Assembly: GCA_020161295.1 (NCBI GenBank)
Contig: JAIUOA010000002.1
Location: 62,001-126,000, forward strand
Length of the DNA: 64,000 nt
Direction of reading: 5' to 3'
DNA from: Bacillota bacterium
GTDB lineage: Bacteria > Bacillota > Clostridia > Peptostreptococcales > Acidaminobacteraceae
The notes under the pieces were generated by a model, which was not told the origin of the DNA, made no database searches, and saw only the letters and a list, made by a program, of their open reading frames with translations. Positions 8,557-17,340 of the stretch are shown here, in pieces; within the stretch, counting starts at the first letter, position 1, and each line of letters opens with the position of its first letter. The translations under genes and the position numbers were made by a program.

Positions 8557-9450
8557 TTGAACAATCTTTATCAGTACACAAAAAAAGAAGGCCTGAATGA
8601 CGCAATTTGTGATGAAATTAAAGAACTTGAACGCATATGCATGTCATACGAGCCTATCGCATTTAAATTGGAACTCGATTATAAGCTGGCTTATGCTAAA
8701 GAACATTCAAATGAACTTAAGGACATGAATGAGTTTTTATGTTATGAAGCGTCAAAATTGGTTGGCTATATAGGTATTTGCGCTTTTGGTGGCGGAGAGC
8801 TGGAAATAAATGGCATGGTTCACCCTGAACATCGACGCAAAGGGGTATTCAGCCATCTATTTAATGAACTGTGTGAGGAAGTAAAAAGTCGTTCTAGTCA
8901 TACGATGCTACTGCTAAGTGACAGGCGATCGGAAGCTGGAATAGCCTTTATTAAGAAGCAAGGCGCAACTTATTTCAACACGGAATACGAAATGTCGTGT
9001 GATCTGAAGAATAGAAAAAAGATGTTGCCAGTAGAAGGTTTTAGTCTGCGTAGAGCGGTAAAGTCGGATGCTATGGAGATTCAGTCACAAAATACGCTGT
9101 ATTTTGGTGATGAAGACATCGTAATCGAAATCGACGTTGAAGAGGAAGAGAGACTGGGTTCATACATGTATCTGGCTGAATACCAGGGAGAAGTCGTGGG
9201 CAAGGTTAATCTACAGGTATCAGGAAATTCTGGTGGACTCTACGGACTGGGGATCAAGCCAGCTTTTCGGGGAAAAGGGTTCGGGAAATCACTCCTGGTT
9301 ACCGCGATGGAGGAAATCGAAAAATTTGGATGTGACCGCGCATTTTTACAGGTTTCTGCCACGAATGACACCGCATTAGGTCTTTATCTCGACAGCGGAT
9401 TTATACAGCAATACGTAATGGATTACTACCGATTGTCAACCTGTGAATAA
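8557..9450 (+). CDS. Tandem GNAT-family N-acetyltransferase
   Basis: 297 residues with two GNAT folds: the first (about 1-150) has the acetyl-CoA loop MVHPEHRRKGVF and the second (about 155-297) has FRGKGFGKSLL. The start is a TTG at 8557 behind AAAGGGGG. Substrate is unknown. Its last 26 bases, including the stop codon, form the left arm of the BirA-type operator of the next gene, bioY, so the coding end and a regulatory site share sequence. Confidence 0.88.
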   Translation: MNNLYQYTKKEGLNDAICDEIKELERICMSYEPIAFKLELDYKLAYAKEHSNELKDMNEFLCYEASKLVGYIGICAFGGGELEINGMVHPEHRRKGVFSHLFNELCEEVKSRSSHTMLLLSDRRSEAGIAFIKKQGATYFNTEYEMSCDLKNRKKMLPVEGFSLRRAVKSDAMEIQSQNTLYFGDEDIVIEIDVEEEERLGSYMYLAEYQGEVVGKVNLQVSGNSGGLYGLGIKPAFRGKGFGKSLLVTAMEEIEKFGCDRAFLQVSATNDTALGLYLDSGFIQQYVMDYYRLSTCE

Positions 9451-9486
9451 TTACAGGTTGACAATCGGTAGTTTTAATTTTATACT
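9425..9486 (+). promoter_or_regulatory. BirA-type operator overlapping the bioY promoter
   Basis: A perfect 20-bp inverted repeat (9425-9444 and 9453-9472) contains TTGTCAAC, 16 bases, then GTTGACAA, which fits the Firmicute biotin-repressor signal (TGTTAAC half sites 14-16 bases apart). The right half supplies a consensus -35 box TTGACA (9458-9463), followed after 17 bases by TATACT (9481-9486). Bound BirA would cover the -35 box. The left half lies in the coding sequence of the GNAT gene. The hairpin could also act as a weak terminator for that gene. Confidence 0.85.
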
Positions 9487-9518
9487 GGATTTGAAATTTA
9501 CATTAAAAGGAGCCTTAT

Positions 9519-10073
9519 ATGAAATTCACCACGAGAGATTTGACACTGATTCCTATTTTTACTGCTTTGATGATTGTTGGTGCAAAGGTAAGTATCCCAC
9601 TCGCAGCAGTACCTGTAACCTTCCAGCTCTTCTTCGCAATACTCGCGGGGCTTTTATTAGGTGCCCGCAACGGTTTAATGTCACAACTATTATACGTATT
9701 CATGGGACTGGTTGGATTACCCGTGTTTTCATATGGTGGAGGTTTTCAGTATGTTTTTAATCCGACCTTTGGCTACATTCTCGGATTTGCAGGCTGTGCC
9801 TTTATCGTAGGTGCTTTAACTCAAAAAATAAGTCAGATGACCTTCGTTAAACTCACCGCGATTGCTTCTGTTGGATTTGCGTTTACGTATTTGTTTGGTA
9901 ACGTGTATTTTTATGCGATTAAAAACCTATACCTTGCTAGCCCGATTGGTCTAATGGACGTTTTTAAAATCATGATGCCTTATGCTATCAAGGATTTGAT
10001 TTTAATGCTGGTAGCGGTTTCCATTTCTGTGGCACTTCTTCCGAGATTGCGCGCATCTAAAGCAATTTCATGA
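9519..10073 (+). CDS. bioY: BioY, substrate-binding subunit of the biotin ECF transporter
   Basis: 184 residues with about six transmembrane helices. The family signature is present in VTFQLFFAILAGLLLG (about 33-48) and in GGGFQYVFNPTFGYILGF. BioY captures biotin and works with the shared EcfA1A2T energising module, which is not in this window. It is monocistronic, with AAAAGGAGCC before the ATG. The BirA-type operator upstream predicts repression when biotin is plentiful. Confidence 0.95.
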   Translation: MKFTTRDLTLIPIFTALMIVGAKVSIPLAAVPVTFQLFFAILAGLLLGARNGLMSQLLYVFMGLVGLPVFSYGGGFQYVFNPTFGYILGFAGCAFIVGALTQKISQMTFVKLTAIASVGFAFTYLFGNVYFYAIKNLYLASPIGLMDVFKIMMPYAIKDLILMLVAVSISVALLPRLRASKAIS

Positions 10074-10093
10074 TTTAATACACAAACTTATGG

Positions 10094-10099
10094 TATAAT
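10094..10099 (+). promoter_or_regulatory. Extended -10 box before the chemoreceptor gene
   Basis: TGG-TATAAT, an extended -10 motif, begins 21 bases after bioY and lies 30 bases before the chemoreceptor ATG. No good -35 box is visible. It suggests that the receptor has its own promoter. Confidence 0.5.
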
Positions 10100-10129
10100 T
10101 ACTCATACGATACACGATGAGGTGGTTAT

Positions 10130-11144
10130 ATGTTTGGGAGAAAGAAGCAAGAGGCGACGATAGAACCCACGGCAGAAGTAGATAAGAAACTGGATTTCAC
10201 AACTTTGAATACGATGAACGACACGCAGCTCCATTCCGATCATTATGGCGAAGGTCAGCGATGAAGCACAGAAGATTAATGACATGGTAACGATCATAAA
10301 AGGCGTTGCTGATCAAACCAATCTCCTAGCATTAAATGCTTCGATAGAAGCGGCCAGAGCAGGTGAACACGGTAGAGGATTTGCTGTCGTCGCCGATGAA
10401 ATTAAAAAGCTCGCAGAAAACACCAAGCAGCAGGTGGCTTTTATCCAAAACACCGTATCGACGTTGACACGTGAAATCGAGAATACAGGCGATGCGCTAA
10501 CAAACGCAAATGTCGTTTTTGAAAAAGGCAAGGAGCATTTGACTTCAGCGGTTCATGAGCTAGCCACGATGGAGCAGGATTTGAACGAAATCAGTGGGGC
10601 TTTCATGGAGATCAGTGCCAACGTCCAGGAGCAAACAGCGGCTTCACAGGAAATGTCCAGCTCAATAATGGTCATTAATGAAGAGACGAAAAAGCTAGCA
10701 CAGGAAACGAATAAAACGGGGCGAGCGATCAATACCATCTCAGAAAAACTCAACGCGTTTAGAGCTGAAATATTAAAAAAGAATCCTGCCATCAACATGG
10801 ATATCCAAATGGAAGTTCTCATGTGCGATCACTTGATCTGGCGCTGGAAGGTCTATAACATGATTCTCGGTTATGTAAAATTATCCGAGGCCGAAGTGGG
10901 AACCCATCATACCTGTCGATTAGGCAAGTGGATAGAATCACAGCATTTTACCGATTCAAGAATCACTCAGTTATTTAATGAGCTTTCCAGGCCACATGCC
11001 CATTTACATGAGGTTGCAAAGAAGGCAATTAGTGCTTATAACTCAGGAAATTTGGATTTAGCTGAGAAATACCTTCATGAAATCGACCAAGATTCTTTAG
11101 AAGTGGTCGCCATTTTAGAGAAAGTTAAAAGAACGATCAAATAA
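10130..11144 (+). pseudogene. Soluble chemoreceptor with zinc-binding CZB domain, frameshifted
   Basis: The gene begins at ATG 10130 behind GAGGTGG, but that frame stops at 10262 after 44 codons (ending [12 protein letters not shown]). The rest of the protein continues in the next frame through 11144. Removing one base from the CC or TT pairs near 10212-10216 would join NDTQL to [12 protein letters not shown]. The downstream part carries the MCP hairpin tip ([17 protein letters not shown]) and a C-terminal CZB domain with CDHLIW, CRLGKW and PHAHLH zinc ligands. No transmembrane segment exists, so it is cytoplasmic. No ribosome site precedes the internal ATG at 10245. This is either a true frameshift or a one-base sequence error. 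Confidence 0.8.
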
Positions 11145-11157
11145 CGAACCAAATAAT

Positions 11158-11196
11158 AAGGTCCTGACGGTATTTATTACCATCAGGACCTTTTAA
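11158..11196. terminator. Bidirectional terminator between chemoreceptor and antiporter
   Basis: Arms AAGGTCCTGACGGTA (11158-11172) and TACCATCAGGACCTT (11178-11192) pair with one G-T. TTTT follows on the plus strand and a T-rich stretch on the minus strand, serving two convergent genes. Confidence 0.85.
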
Positions 11197-12204
11197 CTAC
11201 ATTCCTGTCAAACCGAGATAGACGAGATAGGTTCCAAGCAATATCCCACCTTCCATTCTACCGATGGTATGTTTGTTCACTAAGGTGAAATAGCGGAACG
11301 CCACTAAAATAAAAAGCATGGCCGGGAAATGTAGATTAAAGAATACTTCGCTGACCAAAAGCTGGTTTTTCGCGAAAACCGCTGCAAGTCCAGTGACGAA
11401 TAAGATATTGAGAATATCAGCACCGATGATGTTGCCGAAAGCTAAATCGCCGTGTCCCTTTAGAATCGCCTTAATGGACGTCACGAGTTCAGGAATACTG
11501 GTACCGAAAGCGACCAGTGTGGTGGCGAGAAACGTTTGTGACACACCGAGCTTTAATCCGATGGTTTCCACCACCGTGATCAACAAATCCGAGGATATGA
11601 TGACGATGCCCATTCCTAGGATAAGGAAAAATACTTGCTTAATCAAGCTCTCTGTGCGGTACTTCTCAGTGTAGTCATCATAGTAGTATTCTAGTTTGTT
11701 CATCCCATTTCTAAACGACCAGACGAGGTAAACAATTAACAGCACTGTCATCATCATTCCAGTGGTTTTGCTGATGACGCCTATAGACGCTTCAGATGCT
11801 ACAGGGATCGCGATAACAACGATGAACAAACCCGTAAAAAACTGGATCCAGCTCTCAATGCGTATGGCAGAATAATCAAAAATAATGGGGCTAATCAGCA
11901 AGGTCAATCCTAAGATAAAGCCTGTATCCACCATCACAGAGCCAATAGCGTTTCCCAGGGCTAAATCATAATTGCCTTTCATGGCAGCTAATACCGACAC
12001 CGAAACTTCAGGAAGGGTGGTTCCCAGAGAAACGATGGTAGCCCCTATAACAGAAGTCGGTATGCGTAGATGGGTGGATACGGCGACAGCCTCGTTAACG
12101 ATGATATCTGCGCCTTTGCTTAAGAAATAAAAAATTACCATTACGATCAGGAACAATCCTACTAATGGCAAAGGGGTTATAAAATCTGAGATCAATGAAC
12201 CCAT
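11197..12204 (-). CDS. Calcium/sodium antiporter (CaCA family, YrbG-like)
   Basis: 335 residues, about ten transmembrane helices in two inverted halves. Each half carries the alpha-repeat: IVSLGTTLPEVSVS with GNAIGSVMVDTG, and LVAFGTSIPELVTS with GNIIGADILN. The acidic and Asn/Ser/Thr residues in these repeats bind Ca2+ and Na+. The protein would exchange cytoplasmic Ca2+ for external Na+ or H+. A GAGAGGACT ribosome site supports the ATG. A distant paralogue of the same family starts at 63319. Confidence 0.92.
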   Translation of the reverse strand: MGSLISDFITPLPLVGLFLIVMVIFYFLSKGADIIVNEAVAVSTHLRIPTSVIGATIVSLGTTLPEVSVSVLAAMKGNYDLALGNAIGSVMVDTGFILGLTLLISPIIFDYSAIRIESWIQFFTGLFIVVIAIPVASEASIGVISKTTGMMMTVLLIVYLVWSFRNGMNKLEYYYDDYTEKYRTESLIKQVFFLILGMGIVIISSDLLITVVETIGLKLGVSQTFLATTLVAFGTSIPELVTSIKAILKGHGDLAFGNIIGADILNILFVTGLAAVFAKNQLLVSEVFFNLHFPAMLFILVAFRYFTLVNKHTIGRMEGGILLGTYLVYLGLTGM

Positions 12205-12343
12205 AGTCCTCTCATTTCAAGTGAATTTAAGTGTTTACTGGCTTAATACTAGCGTAATTCATCAAAAAAGTCAATGTTAAGAGTGGGTTTAAGGCGCACG
12301 CGTTCAGGGTAGAGATGGAGTAATGGGATAATAGGAGGCGACT

Positions 12344-13423
12344 ATGAGGAAAGTTCATTTTGAACCATTGAAGACGTATATGAAACAGATTTTGATGGCA
12401 GCAGGATTACCGGAACCGGATGCTGAAATCAGCGCAGACGTATTAATCGAATCAGACAAGCGTGGGATCGATTCACATGGCATCGGCCGTCTAAAACCAA
12501 TCTATATCGACCGTATTCGTGAAGGCATTATCAACCCCATTACGAAAATCGATGTCATCAAGGATGGCCCAACCACAGCGGTTTTAGATGCTAATAATGG
12601 TATGGGGCAAGTGGTTTCCAAATACGCCATGCAGCTTGCCATCGATAAGGCGAAGCAGTTCGGAATGGGGATGGTGGCTGTTCGAAACTCCAACCATTAT
12701 GGCATCGCGGGATATTACGTTACCATGGCCACAGAGCAGGGGATGGTCGGAATCACGGGTACCAATGCAAGACCTTCCATCGCACCTACTTTTGGCGTTG
12801 AGAATATGCTAGGCACTAATCCATTAACTTTTGGCATGCCGTCAGATGAACCCTTTCCATTTGTTCTGGATTGCGCCACTTCAGTCACCCAACGCGGAAA
12901 GATAGAAGTGTACCAAAGGCTCGGTAAGGACTTGCCAGACGGATGGGTAATCGGTGAAGATGGATCCTCCAGAACCGATACAGAGCAGGTCCTGAAGGAC
13001 TTGGTAACGGGTGGTGCAGCGTTGACACCACTTGGAGGAATGGGTGAGCTTCTCGGGGGTTATAAAGGTTATGGCTATGCCACTGTGGTGGAAATCCTGT
13101 CAGCTGCACTTGCTGGTGGTGCTTTTCTAAAAGGATTATCAGGGATTTCAGAGGGTGTAAAACAGCCATACCATTTGGGGCATTTTTTCATCGCCATCGA
13201 TGTGGAGGCCTTCACAACCTTAGAATCCTTTAAGCAAATCACAGGAGACATATTAAGAACCCTAAGAAGCTCAAAGAAAGCCCCAGGGGAGGAACGCATT
13301 TATACTGCTGGTGAAAAAGAGCATTTGGCCAGTCTGGAACGTTCAAATGAAGGCGTCCCTATTAATGAAGCACTTGAAAGGGATATCGCCGCGCTAAAGG
13401 CGATTTACGGGATTGAGGTTTAA
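12344..13423 (+). CDS. Ldh_2-family NAD(P)H-dependent oxidoreductase (malate/L-lactate/ureidoglycolate type)
   Basis: 359 residues with the family signatures RGIDSHG (near 44-50), NSNHYGIAGYY (catalytic His) and LDCATS. Members reduce or oxidise 2-hydroxy acids such as malate, L-lactate, sulfolactate or ureidoglycolate with NAD(P). The substrate cannot be told from the sequence. A strong ATAGGAGGC ribosome site precedes the ATG. The gene is monocistronic, followed by a terminator. Confidence 0.92.
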   Translation: MRKVHFEPLKTYMKQILMAAGLPEPDAEISADVLIESDKRGIDSHGIGRLKPIYIDRIREGIINPITKIDVIKDGPTTAVLDANNGMGQVVSKYAMQLAIDKAKQFGMGMVAVRNSNHYGIAGYYVTMATEQGMVGITGTNARPSIAPTFGVENMLGTNPLTFGMPSDEPFPFVLDCATSVTQRGKIEVYQRLGKDLPDGWVIGEDGSSRTDTEQVLKDLVTGGAALTPLGGMGELLGGYKGYGYATVVEILSAALAGGAFLKGLSGISEGVKQPYHLGHFFIAIDVEAFTTLESFKQITGDILRTLRSSKKAPGEERIYTAGEKEHLASLERSNEGVPINEALERDIAALKAIYGIEV

Positions 13424-13454
13424 TAAAACTAAATTGTGCATTCATTGGTCTTAA

Positions 13455-13486
13455 CGGCAGGAATTTACAGGTTTCCTGCCGTTTTT
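13455..13486 (+). terminator. Terminator after the Ldh-type dehydrogenase
   Basis: CGGCAGGAA (13455-13463) pairs with TTCCTGCCG (13473-13481) and is followed by TTTTT. Confidence 0.88.
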
Positions 13487-13558
13487 GGTAGCGTGTGGCC
13501 CCTTTTTTTGATAAGATAGAACCATAAAGTCATGCTATTTGAAGGATTTGGTGAACAC

Positions 13559-15730
13559 ATGAATAAATTGCGCGTTTTACATCTCACCAGTGGTGAGGAC
13601 CGCCACGGTGGAAAAGTCAGCGTTATGAATATATTAAGGGAATCTGCACCACTGATGCAAATCGAGCTAGCTGTCCTGGCTGAAGGCGATCTGACGCATG
13701 CTGCAGAAGAAGAGGGATTCAAAGTCGTCAAGTTTTTGCAAAAGAAGCGATTTGATTTCACGGTGATCTTTAAAATTTTAAGCTATATAAGGAACAACCC
13801 AGTTGATATCGTTCATTGTCATGGACCAAGGGCGAATCTATTTGGGGTGTTTTTGAAGCCATTTTTGAAAATGCCAGTAATCACGACGATTCATAGTGAT
13901 TTTATGCTGGACGACTTTACCATGGGAAAGATGTTTACCATTCTTTTTCGAATGATGAATTCCATGTCGATCAGGAGACTGGACAGTTACATCTGCGTAA
14001 GTGCCGAAATGAGGAAAAAACTAATCGAACGCGGTTATCCACTGGATAAAACACACGTGGCTTACAACGGTATTTCGTTCGAAAAAGTCGATTCAATCCC
14101 TCGAGAGGTCTTATTTGAAAAGTACCAATTACCGTATGATCCTCAAGCGACCTATGTTGGGATATTAGGAAGACTTGCTCCTGTTAAAGACCATATGACC
14201 TTTCTTAGAGGGGCGAAGCGCGCGATAGAACGCGACAGTGGATTAAGGTTTTTAATCGGTGGCGATGGCGAAGAAGAACACCGCATGAAAGCCTTCATCG
14301 TTGAACATCAACTGGAACACCATGTTTTTATGATGGGTCATCTAAGTGAACCCAGTGATTTCTTCCAAATGATCGACATCAATGCTTTGACTTCACTCCA
14401 TGAGGGGGGCGTTTCCTATGCCCTGATGGAAGGTGCCGTGTATTCTAAGCCTGCGCTGGCAACGGCCACTGGTGGCCTCAAGGAAATCGTCATCGAAGGC
14501 GTTACAGGTCGACTTATCCCCGTGGGAGATGATGAGGCCTTTGCGAAAGCGCTCATCGAAATGTGCGCTCATAAGATCTATCTCACCTACGGTCAACAGA
14601 TGGAAAATTATGCGAAAACCCATTTTTCCCGTTCGCAAATGGGAATCAACTATTTGGAGATCTACGAAAGAATCTTATCTGAGAAGCAAAAAGTGTTTAT
14701 CATCGGGTACTATGGCCGTTTCAATCTAGGTGATGAAGCCATTTTGGATATGACAGTCAAGTTTATAAGGGAAATAAGCCCACGAAGCAGTATCAAAGCG
14801 CTAAGCTATCAAAAGCACCTGACACGCCTGCGCTCTGATGTTGAAGCCGTTAGTCGTAACCGAATTTGGAGTATCATGGCAGCCCTGTTTAGTGCCGATG
14901 TGCTCGTGCTCGGCGGGGGGACATTGCTACAAACCGCCTCAAGTAAACGCTCACTCTGGTATTATTTAAGCTTCGTGTGGATGAGTAAAACCTTGCTGAA
15001 GAAGAAAGTCATGATGCTTGGGAACGGTTTCGGACCCATCAATGGCAGCATTAGTCGAAAAGTGACAGCTAAGCTCCTGAGTATGCTAGACCTTATCCTG
15101 TTGAGAGATGAGGGATCACGTGCTTATATGGAGAAGCTAGGTGTCGTCAATCCTCAAATACACGTCACCACGGACTTCGTTTACGCACTTGATGGAAAGG
15201 ACGAACCGCTTTCTGTTCGTGAAAATCGCGTTGGGGTTAACGTTAGGAAGTGGAGCAATGCGCAAACTGTTTACTACGACCTGGCCCATACACTTGACGC
15301 CCTTATAGATGCGGGAAAGGAAATCATATTTGTTCCATTTGAAGATGAAGATATGCACGCGATTGAACTCGTTAAACAGCAAATGAAGCATAACAGTGTG
15401 ACGTTGCCGTTTGAACCTAATTACAGAGAAGTGATTCGTCATATTGGCGGGTTCGAAGCACTGATATCCATGCGTTTACATGGGATGATATTTGCATCCT
15501 TAAGTCATACGCCTTTTGTGGGGATTGCCTATGATCCTAAAATTCATTATTTGTGTGAACAGATGGATTATCCGTATGTGATGGATTTGGCAAGCTTTGA
15601 TGGAGAGATGACCATGTCTTACTTAAAACAGTGCCAGGATGCCTCAGCACTGGCTAAGCTTGAGCGTTATGTGGTGGTACAGAAGGCTCAAATTGAGGAA
15701 AGTAAACACGTGATGAAGCATTTTTTATGA
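13559..15730 (+). CDS. Fusion of GT4 glycosyltransferase and CsaB-type polysaccharide pyruvyl transferase
   Basis: 723 residues. The first half (about 1-375) is a GT-B glycosyltransferase of family GT4, with GRLAPVKDH and the nucleotide-sugar acidic segment LHEGGVSYALMEG. The second half (from about 378, KVFIIGYYGRFNLGDEAIL) is a WcaK/CsaB pyruvyl transferase with LGGGTLLQ and SMRLHGMIFAS. CsaB puts ketal pyruvate on secondary wall polymers, the anchor of SLH-domain proteins. The fusion suggests one protein adds a sugar and its pyruvate cap. The ATG at 13559 starts the first beta strand; the upstream ATG (13532) has no ribosome site. A 17-base tandem duplication overlaps the stop. Confidence 0.88.
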   Translation: MNKLRVLHLTSGEDRHGGKVSVMNILRESAPLMQIELAVLAEGDLTHAAEEEGFKVVKFLQKKRFDFTVIFKILSYIRNNPVDIVHCHGPRANLFGVFLKPFLKMPVITTIHSDFMLDDFTMGKMFTILFRMMNSMSIRRLDSYICVSAEMRKKLIERGYPLDKTHVAYNGISFEKVDSIPREVLFEKYQLPYDPQATYVGILGRLAPVKDHMTFLRGAKRAIERDSGLRFLIGGDGEEEHRMKAFIVEHQLEHHVFMMGHLSEPSDFFQMIDINALTSLHEGGVSYALMEGAVYSKPALATATGGLKEIVIEGVTGRLIPVGDDEAFAKALIEMCAHKIYLTYGQQMENYAKTHFSRSQMGINYLEIYERILSEKQKVFIIGYYGRFNLGDEAILDMTVKFIREISPRSSIKALSYQKHLTRLRSDVEAVSRNRIWSIMAALFSADVLVLGGGTLLQTASSKRSLWYYLSFVWMSKTLLKKKVMMLGNGFGPINGSISRKVTAKLLSMLDLILLRDEGSRAYMEKLGVVNPQIHVTTDFVYALDGKDEPLSVRENRVGVNVRKWSNAQTVYYDLAHTLDALIDAGKEIIFVPFEDEDMHAIELVKQQMKHNSVTLPFEPNYREVIRHIGGFEALISMRLHGMIFASLSHTPFVGIAYDPKIHYLCEQMDYPYVMDLASFDGEMTMSYLKQCQDASALAKLERYVVVQKAQIEESKHVMKHFL

Positions 15731-15745
15731 TGAAGCATTTTTTAT
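15712..15745 (+). repeat. 17-bp perfect tandem duplication across a stop codon
   Basis: The unit GATGAAGCATTTTTTAT occurs at 15712-15728 and again directly at 15729-15745. The first copy ends in TTA followed by TGA; the second would read TTA TAA. The duplication therefore keeps the same C-terminus. Confidence 0.95.
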
Positions 15746-15789
15746 AAAGTGGGGAAGAGAGCATTCAGACATACAATTAGGATGAGAGG

Positions 15790-16323
15790 ATGTACAGTAT
15801 GGGCATGGTCAGCAAAGTCTATTTGGTTTTATATTATGGCATCGGCAGACATTTGCCAGCGTCAGATAGCCCTTATGCTTTTGGAGCGAAGTCTTTTAGA
15901 AGATTCTTATGTAAGCGATTATTTAAATCAGCGGGGCGTGATGTCAATATCGAGCATGGCGCGTATTTCGGGAAAGGGAATGAGCTTTCCATCGGAAATC
16001 GCTCAGGGATCGGACTAAACGCACGAATCCAAGGACCGGTGAGCATCGGCGACCATGTGATGATGGGACCTGAGGTCCACATTTATACACGAAATCACGA
16101 TTTTTCTAGGCGCGATATTCCCATGATTGATCAGGGGGATACGATATCAGAGCCCGTCATCATAGGTGATGATGTCTGGATCGGCGCACGCAGTATCATA
16201 CTCCCTGGCGTTACCATAGGTAATGGCGCGATTATCGCTGCAGGAAGTGTCGTCACCAAATCGGTTGCACCATACACCATCGTCGGTGGAAACCCAGCGA
16301 AGCTAATTAAGGAGCGGTCCTAA
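15790..16323 (+). CDS. Left-handed beta-helix (hexapeptide repeat) acyltransferase
   Basis: 177 residues. From about residue 45 there are imperfect hexapeptide repeats ([28 protein letters not shown]), ending in the family C-terminus [10 protein letters not shown]...[11 protein letters not shown]. The His in TRNHDF is the catalytic residue of the maltose/galactoside acetyltransferase group. It probably O-acetylates a sugar in a wall polymer or glycan, as suggested by the preceding glycosyl/pyruvyl transferase. GAGAGG touches the ATG at 15790, so the ATG at 15799 (nine-base spacing) may be the real start. Confidence 0.87.
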   Translation: MYSMGMVSKVYLVLYYGIGRHLPASDSPYAFGAKSFRRFLCKRLFKSAGRDVNIEHGAYFGKGNELSIGNRSGIGLNARIQGPVSIGDHVMMGPEVHIYTRNHDFSRRDIPMIDQGDTISEPVIIGDDVWIGARSIILPGVTIGNGAIIAAGSVVTKSVAPYTIVGGNPAKLIKERS

Positions 16324-16752
16324 ATGACGAAGGATGCGATTAAGAAAAAGCTCAGAGATTTAAAAAAAAGAGAAGTCGAAATGCGCACGGAGTATGGTGC
16401 AAGGCCAATTCCGCTAAGTGCTCTCGTATGGGACGCCTTTTTCTCTGAAAAGTCTTTAAAAGGGCCGCGTTATAGTGTAGATCAGCTTTATCAGATGGCT
16501 TCCGATGAACGTAAAACGGTTTTTGAAGAGTATTTTTTTACAGTGACCATCAAGCATTATGAAGAAATGGGACTATCTTATTCGCTTCTATATGATCCAT
16601 CCGTGTTAAGTGTATTAGGCTTACATGTGGGTGCATCGCCACAGCAGGTAAAAGACCGGTTTCGTTCCCTTGCCCATAAGTATCATCCAGATAAGGGTGG
16701 TGATCCTGAAATCTTCAGAACGTTACTGGAAGCCTATGAAAAACTCAAGTAG
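16324..16752 (+). CDS. Small J-domain protein (DnaJ-like, C-terminal J domain)
   Basis: 142 residues. A C-terminal J domain (about 92-142) has the HPD motif in HKYHPDKGG and a helix IV EAYEKLK. J domains stimulate ATP hydrolysis by DnaK. The N-terminal 90 residues are charged and helical and match nothing I recognise. There is no Gly/Phe region or zinc finger, so it is not a general DnaJ. The ATG directly abuts the stop of the acyltransferase gene, so translation is probably coupled. Confidence 0.85.
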   Translation: MTKDAIKKKLRDLKKREVEMRTEYGARPIPLSALVWDAFFSEKSLKGPRYSVDQLYQMASDERKTVFEEYFFTVTIKHYEEMGLSYSLLYDPSVLSVLGLHVGASPQQVKDRFRSLAHKYHPDKGGDPEIFRTLLEAYEKLK

Positions 16753-16763
16753 CGAAAAAACAA

Positions 16764-16798
16764 AAGTCCTTCCAAAATTTGGAAGGACTTCGTTTTTA
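16764..16798. terminator. Bidirectional terminator
   Basis: AAGTCCTTCCAAA (16764-16776) and TTTGGAAGGACTT (16778-16790) form a strong stem with T runs on both sides. It serves the J-domain gene and the convergent thioesterase gene. Confidence 0.9.
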
Positions 16799-16808
16799 TA
16801 AGGGTGGT

Positions 16809-17231
16809 TTACACGGCTTTAAAGTTTGCATACTCTCTTGCTTGCGCTTTATGCATAAAGCTCTCATAGTGAACGAGGCTACGTGAATGGGTGCCATCGC
16901 CGATTTGACCATACTCGTCATAAGCTTTCATCTCGAACTGGTATTTACCATGATCAAATCCAGAGATGGTTACTGCCACGGTTACTGTCGACCCTAACAG
17001 TGTCGGCTTATAATGTTCCACGTTAATGCTGTTACCGATGGAGACGAAACCATCCGGTAGTGTGGGGTCGATGAGCTGTGCACAGGCTTCTACCATAAAG
17101 GCAACAAGCCTAGGCGTTGCGAATAGATTTTCTATCTTTCCTGAGCCGTAGTTCAAAGCGGTATCGTCTATCGTGATTTTCTTCTGTAAAGTTAAGGACA
17201 TGCCTTTATATAATCTTGCAAATGACTCCAT
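16809..17231 (-). CDS. Hotdog-fold acyl-CoA thioesterase-like protein (FlK type)
   Basis: 140 residues, a single hotdog domain. LFATPRLVAFMVEACA near residues 37-52 is the helix and catalytic region shared with fluoroacetyl-CoA thioesterase FlK and similar proteins; GNSINVEHYKP is the following strand. The natural substrate in this branch is unknown. It may simply hydrolyse short acyl-CoA. An AGGAGGAG ribosome site precedes the ATG. The interval 17232-17340 holds its promoter only. Confidence 0.85.
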   Translation of the reverse strand: MESFARLYKGMSLTLQKKITIDDTALNYGSGKIENLFATPRLVAFMVEACAQLIDPTLPDGFVSIGNSINVEHYKPTLLGSTVTVAVTISGFDHGKYQFEMKAYDEYGQIGDGTHSRSLVHYESFMHKAQAREYANFKAV

Positions 17232-17340
17232 GATACTCCTCCTGAAAAAACCTTTTAAACTTAGTTTAATCAGCAGAAAAATTTATACAAGTCAATTTGG
17301 AAATCCTTTATATAAATGCTATAAAATCGTAACAATTAGA

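Noticed and set aside
9425..9472. Simple intrinsic terminator after the GNAT gene
   Set aside because: The repeat matches the BirA signal with correct spacing and supplies the bioY -35 box; termination could be only a secondary role.
9443..9760. Plus-strand open frame of 105 residues over the start of bioY
   Set aside because: It lies in another frame of bioY and the BirA operator, has a biased composition and no ribosome site.
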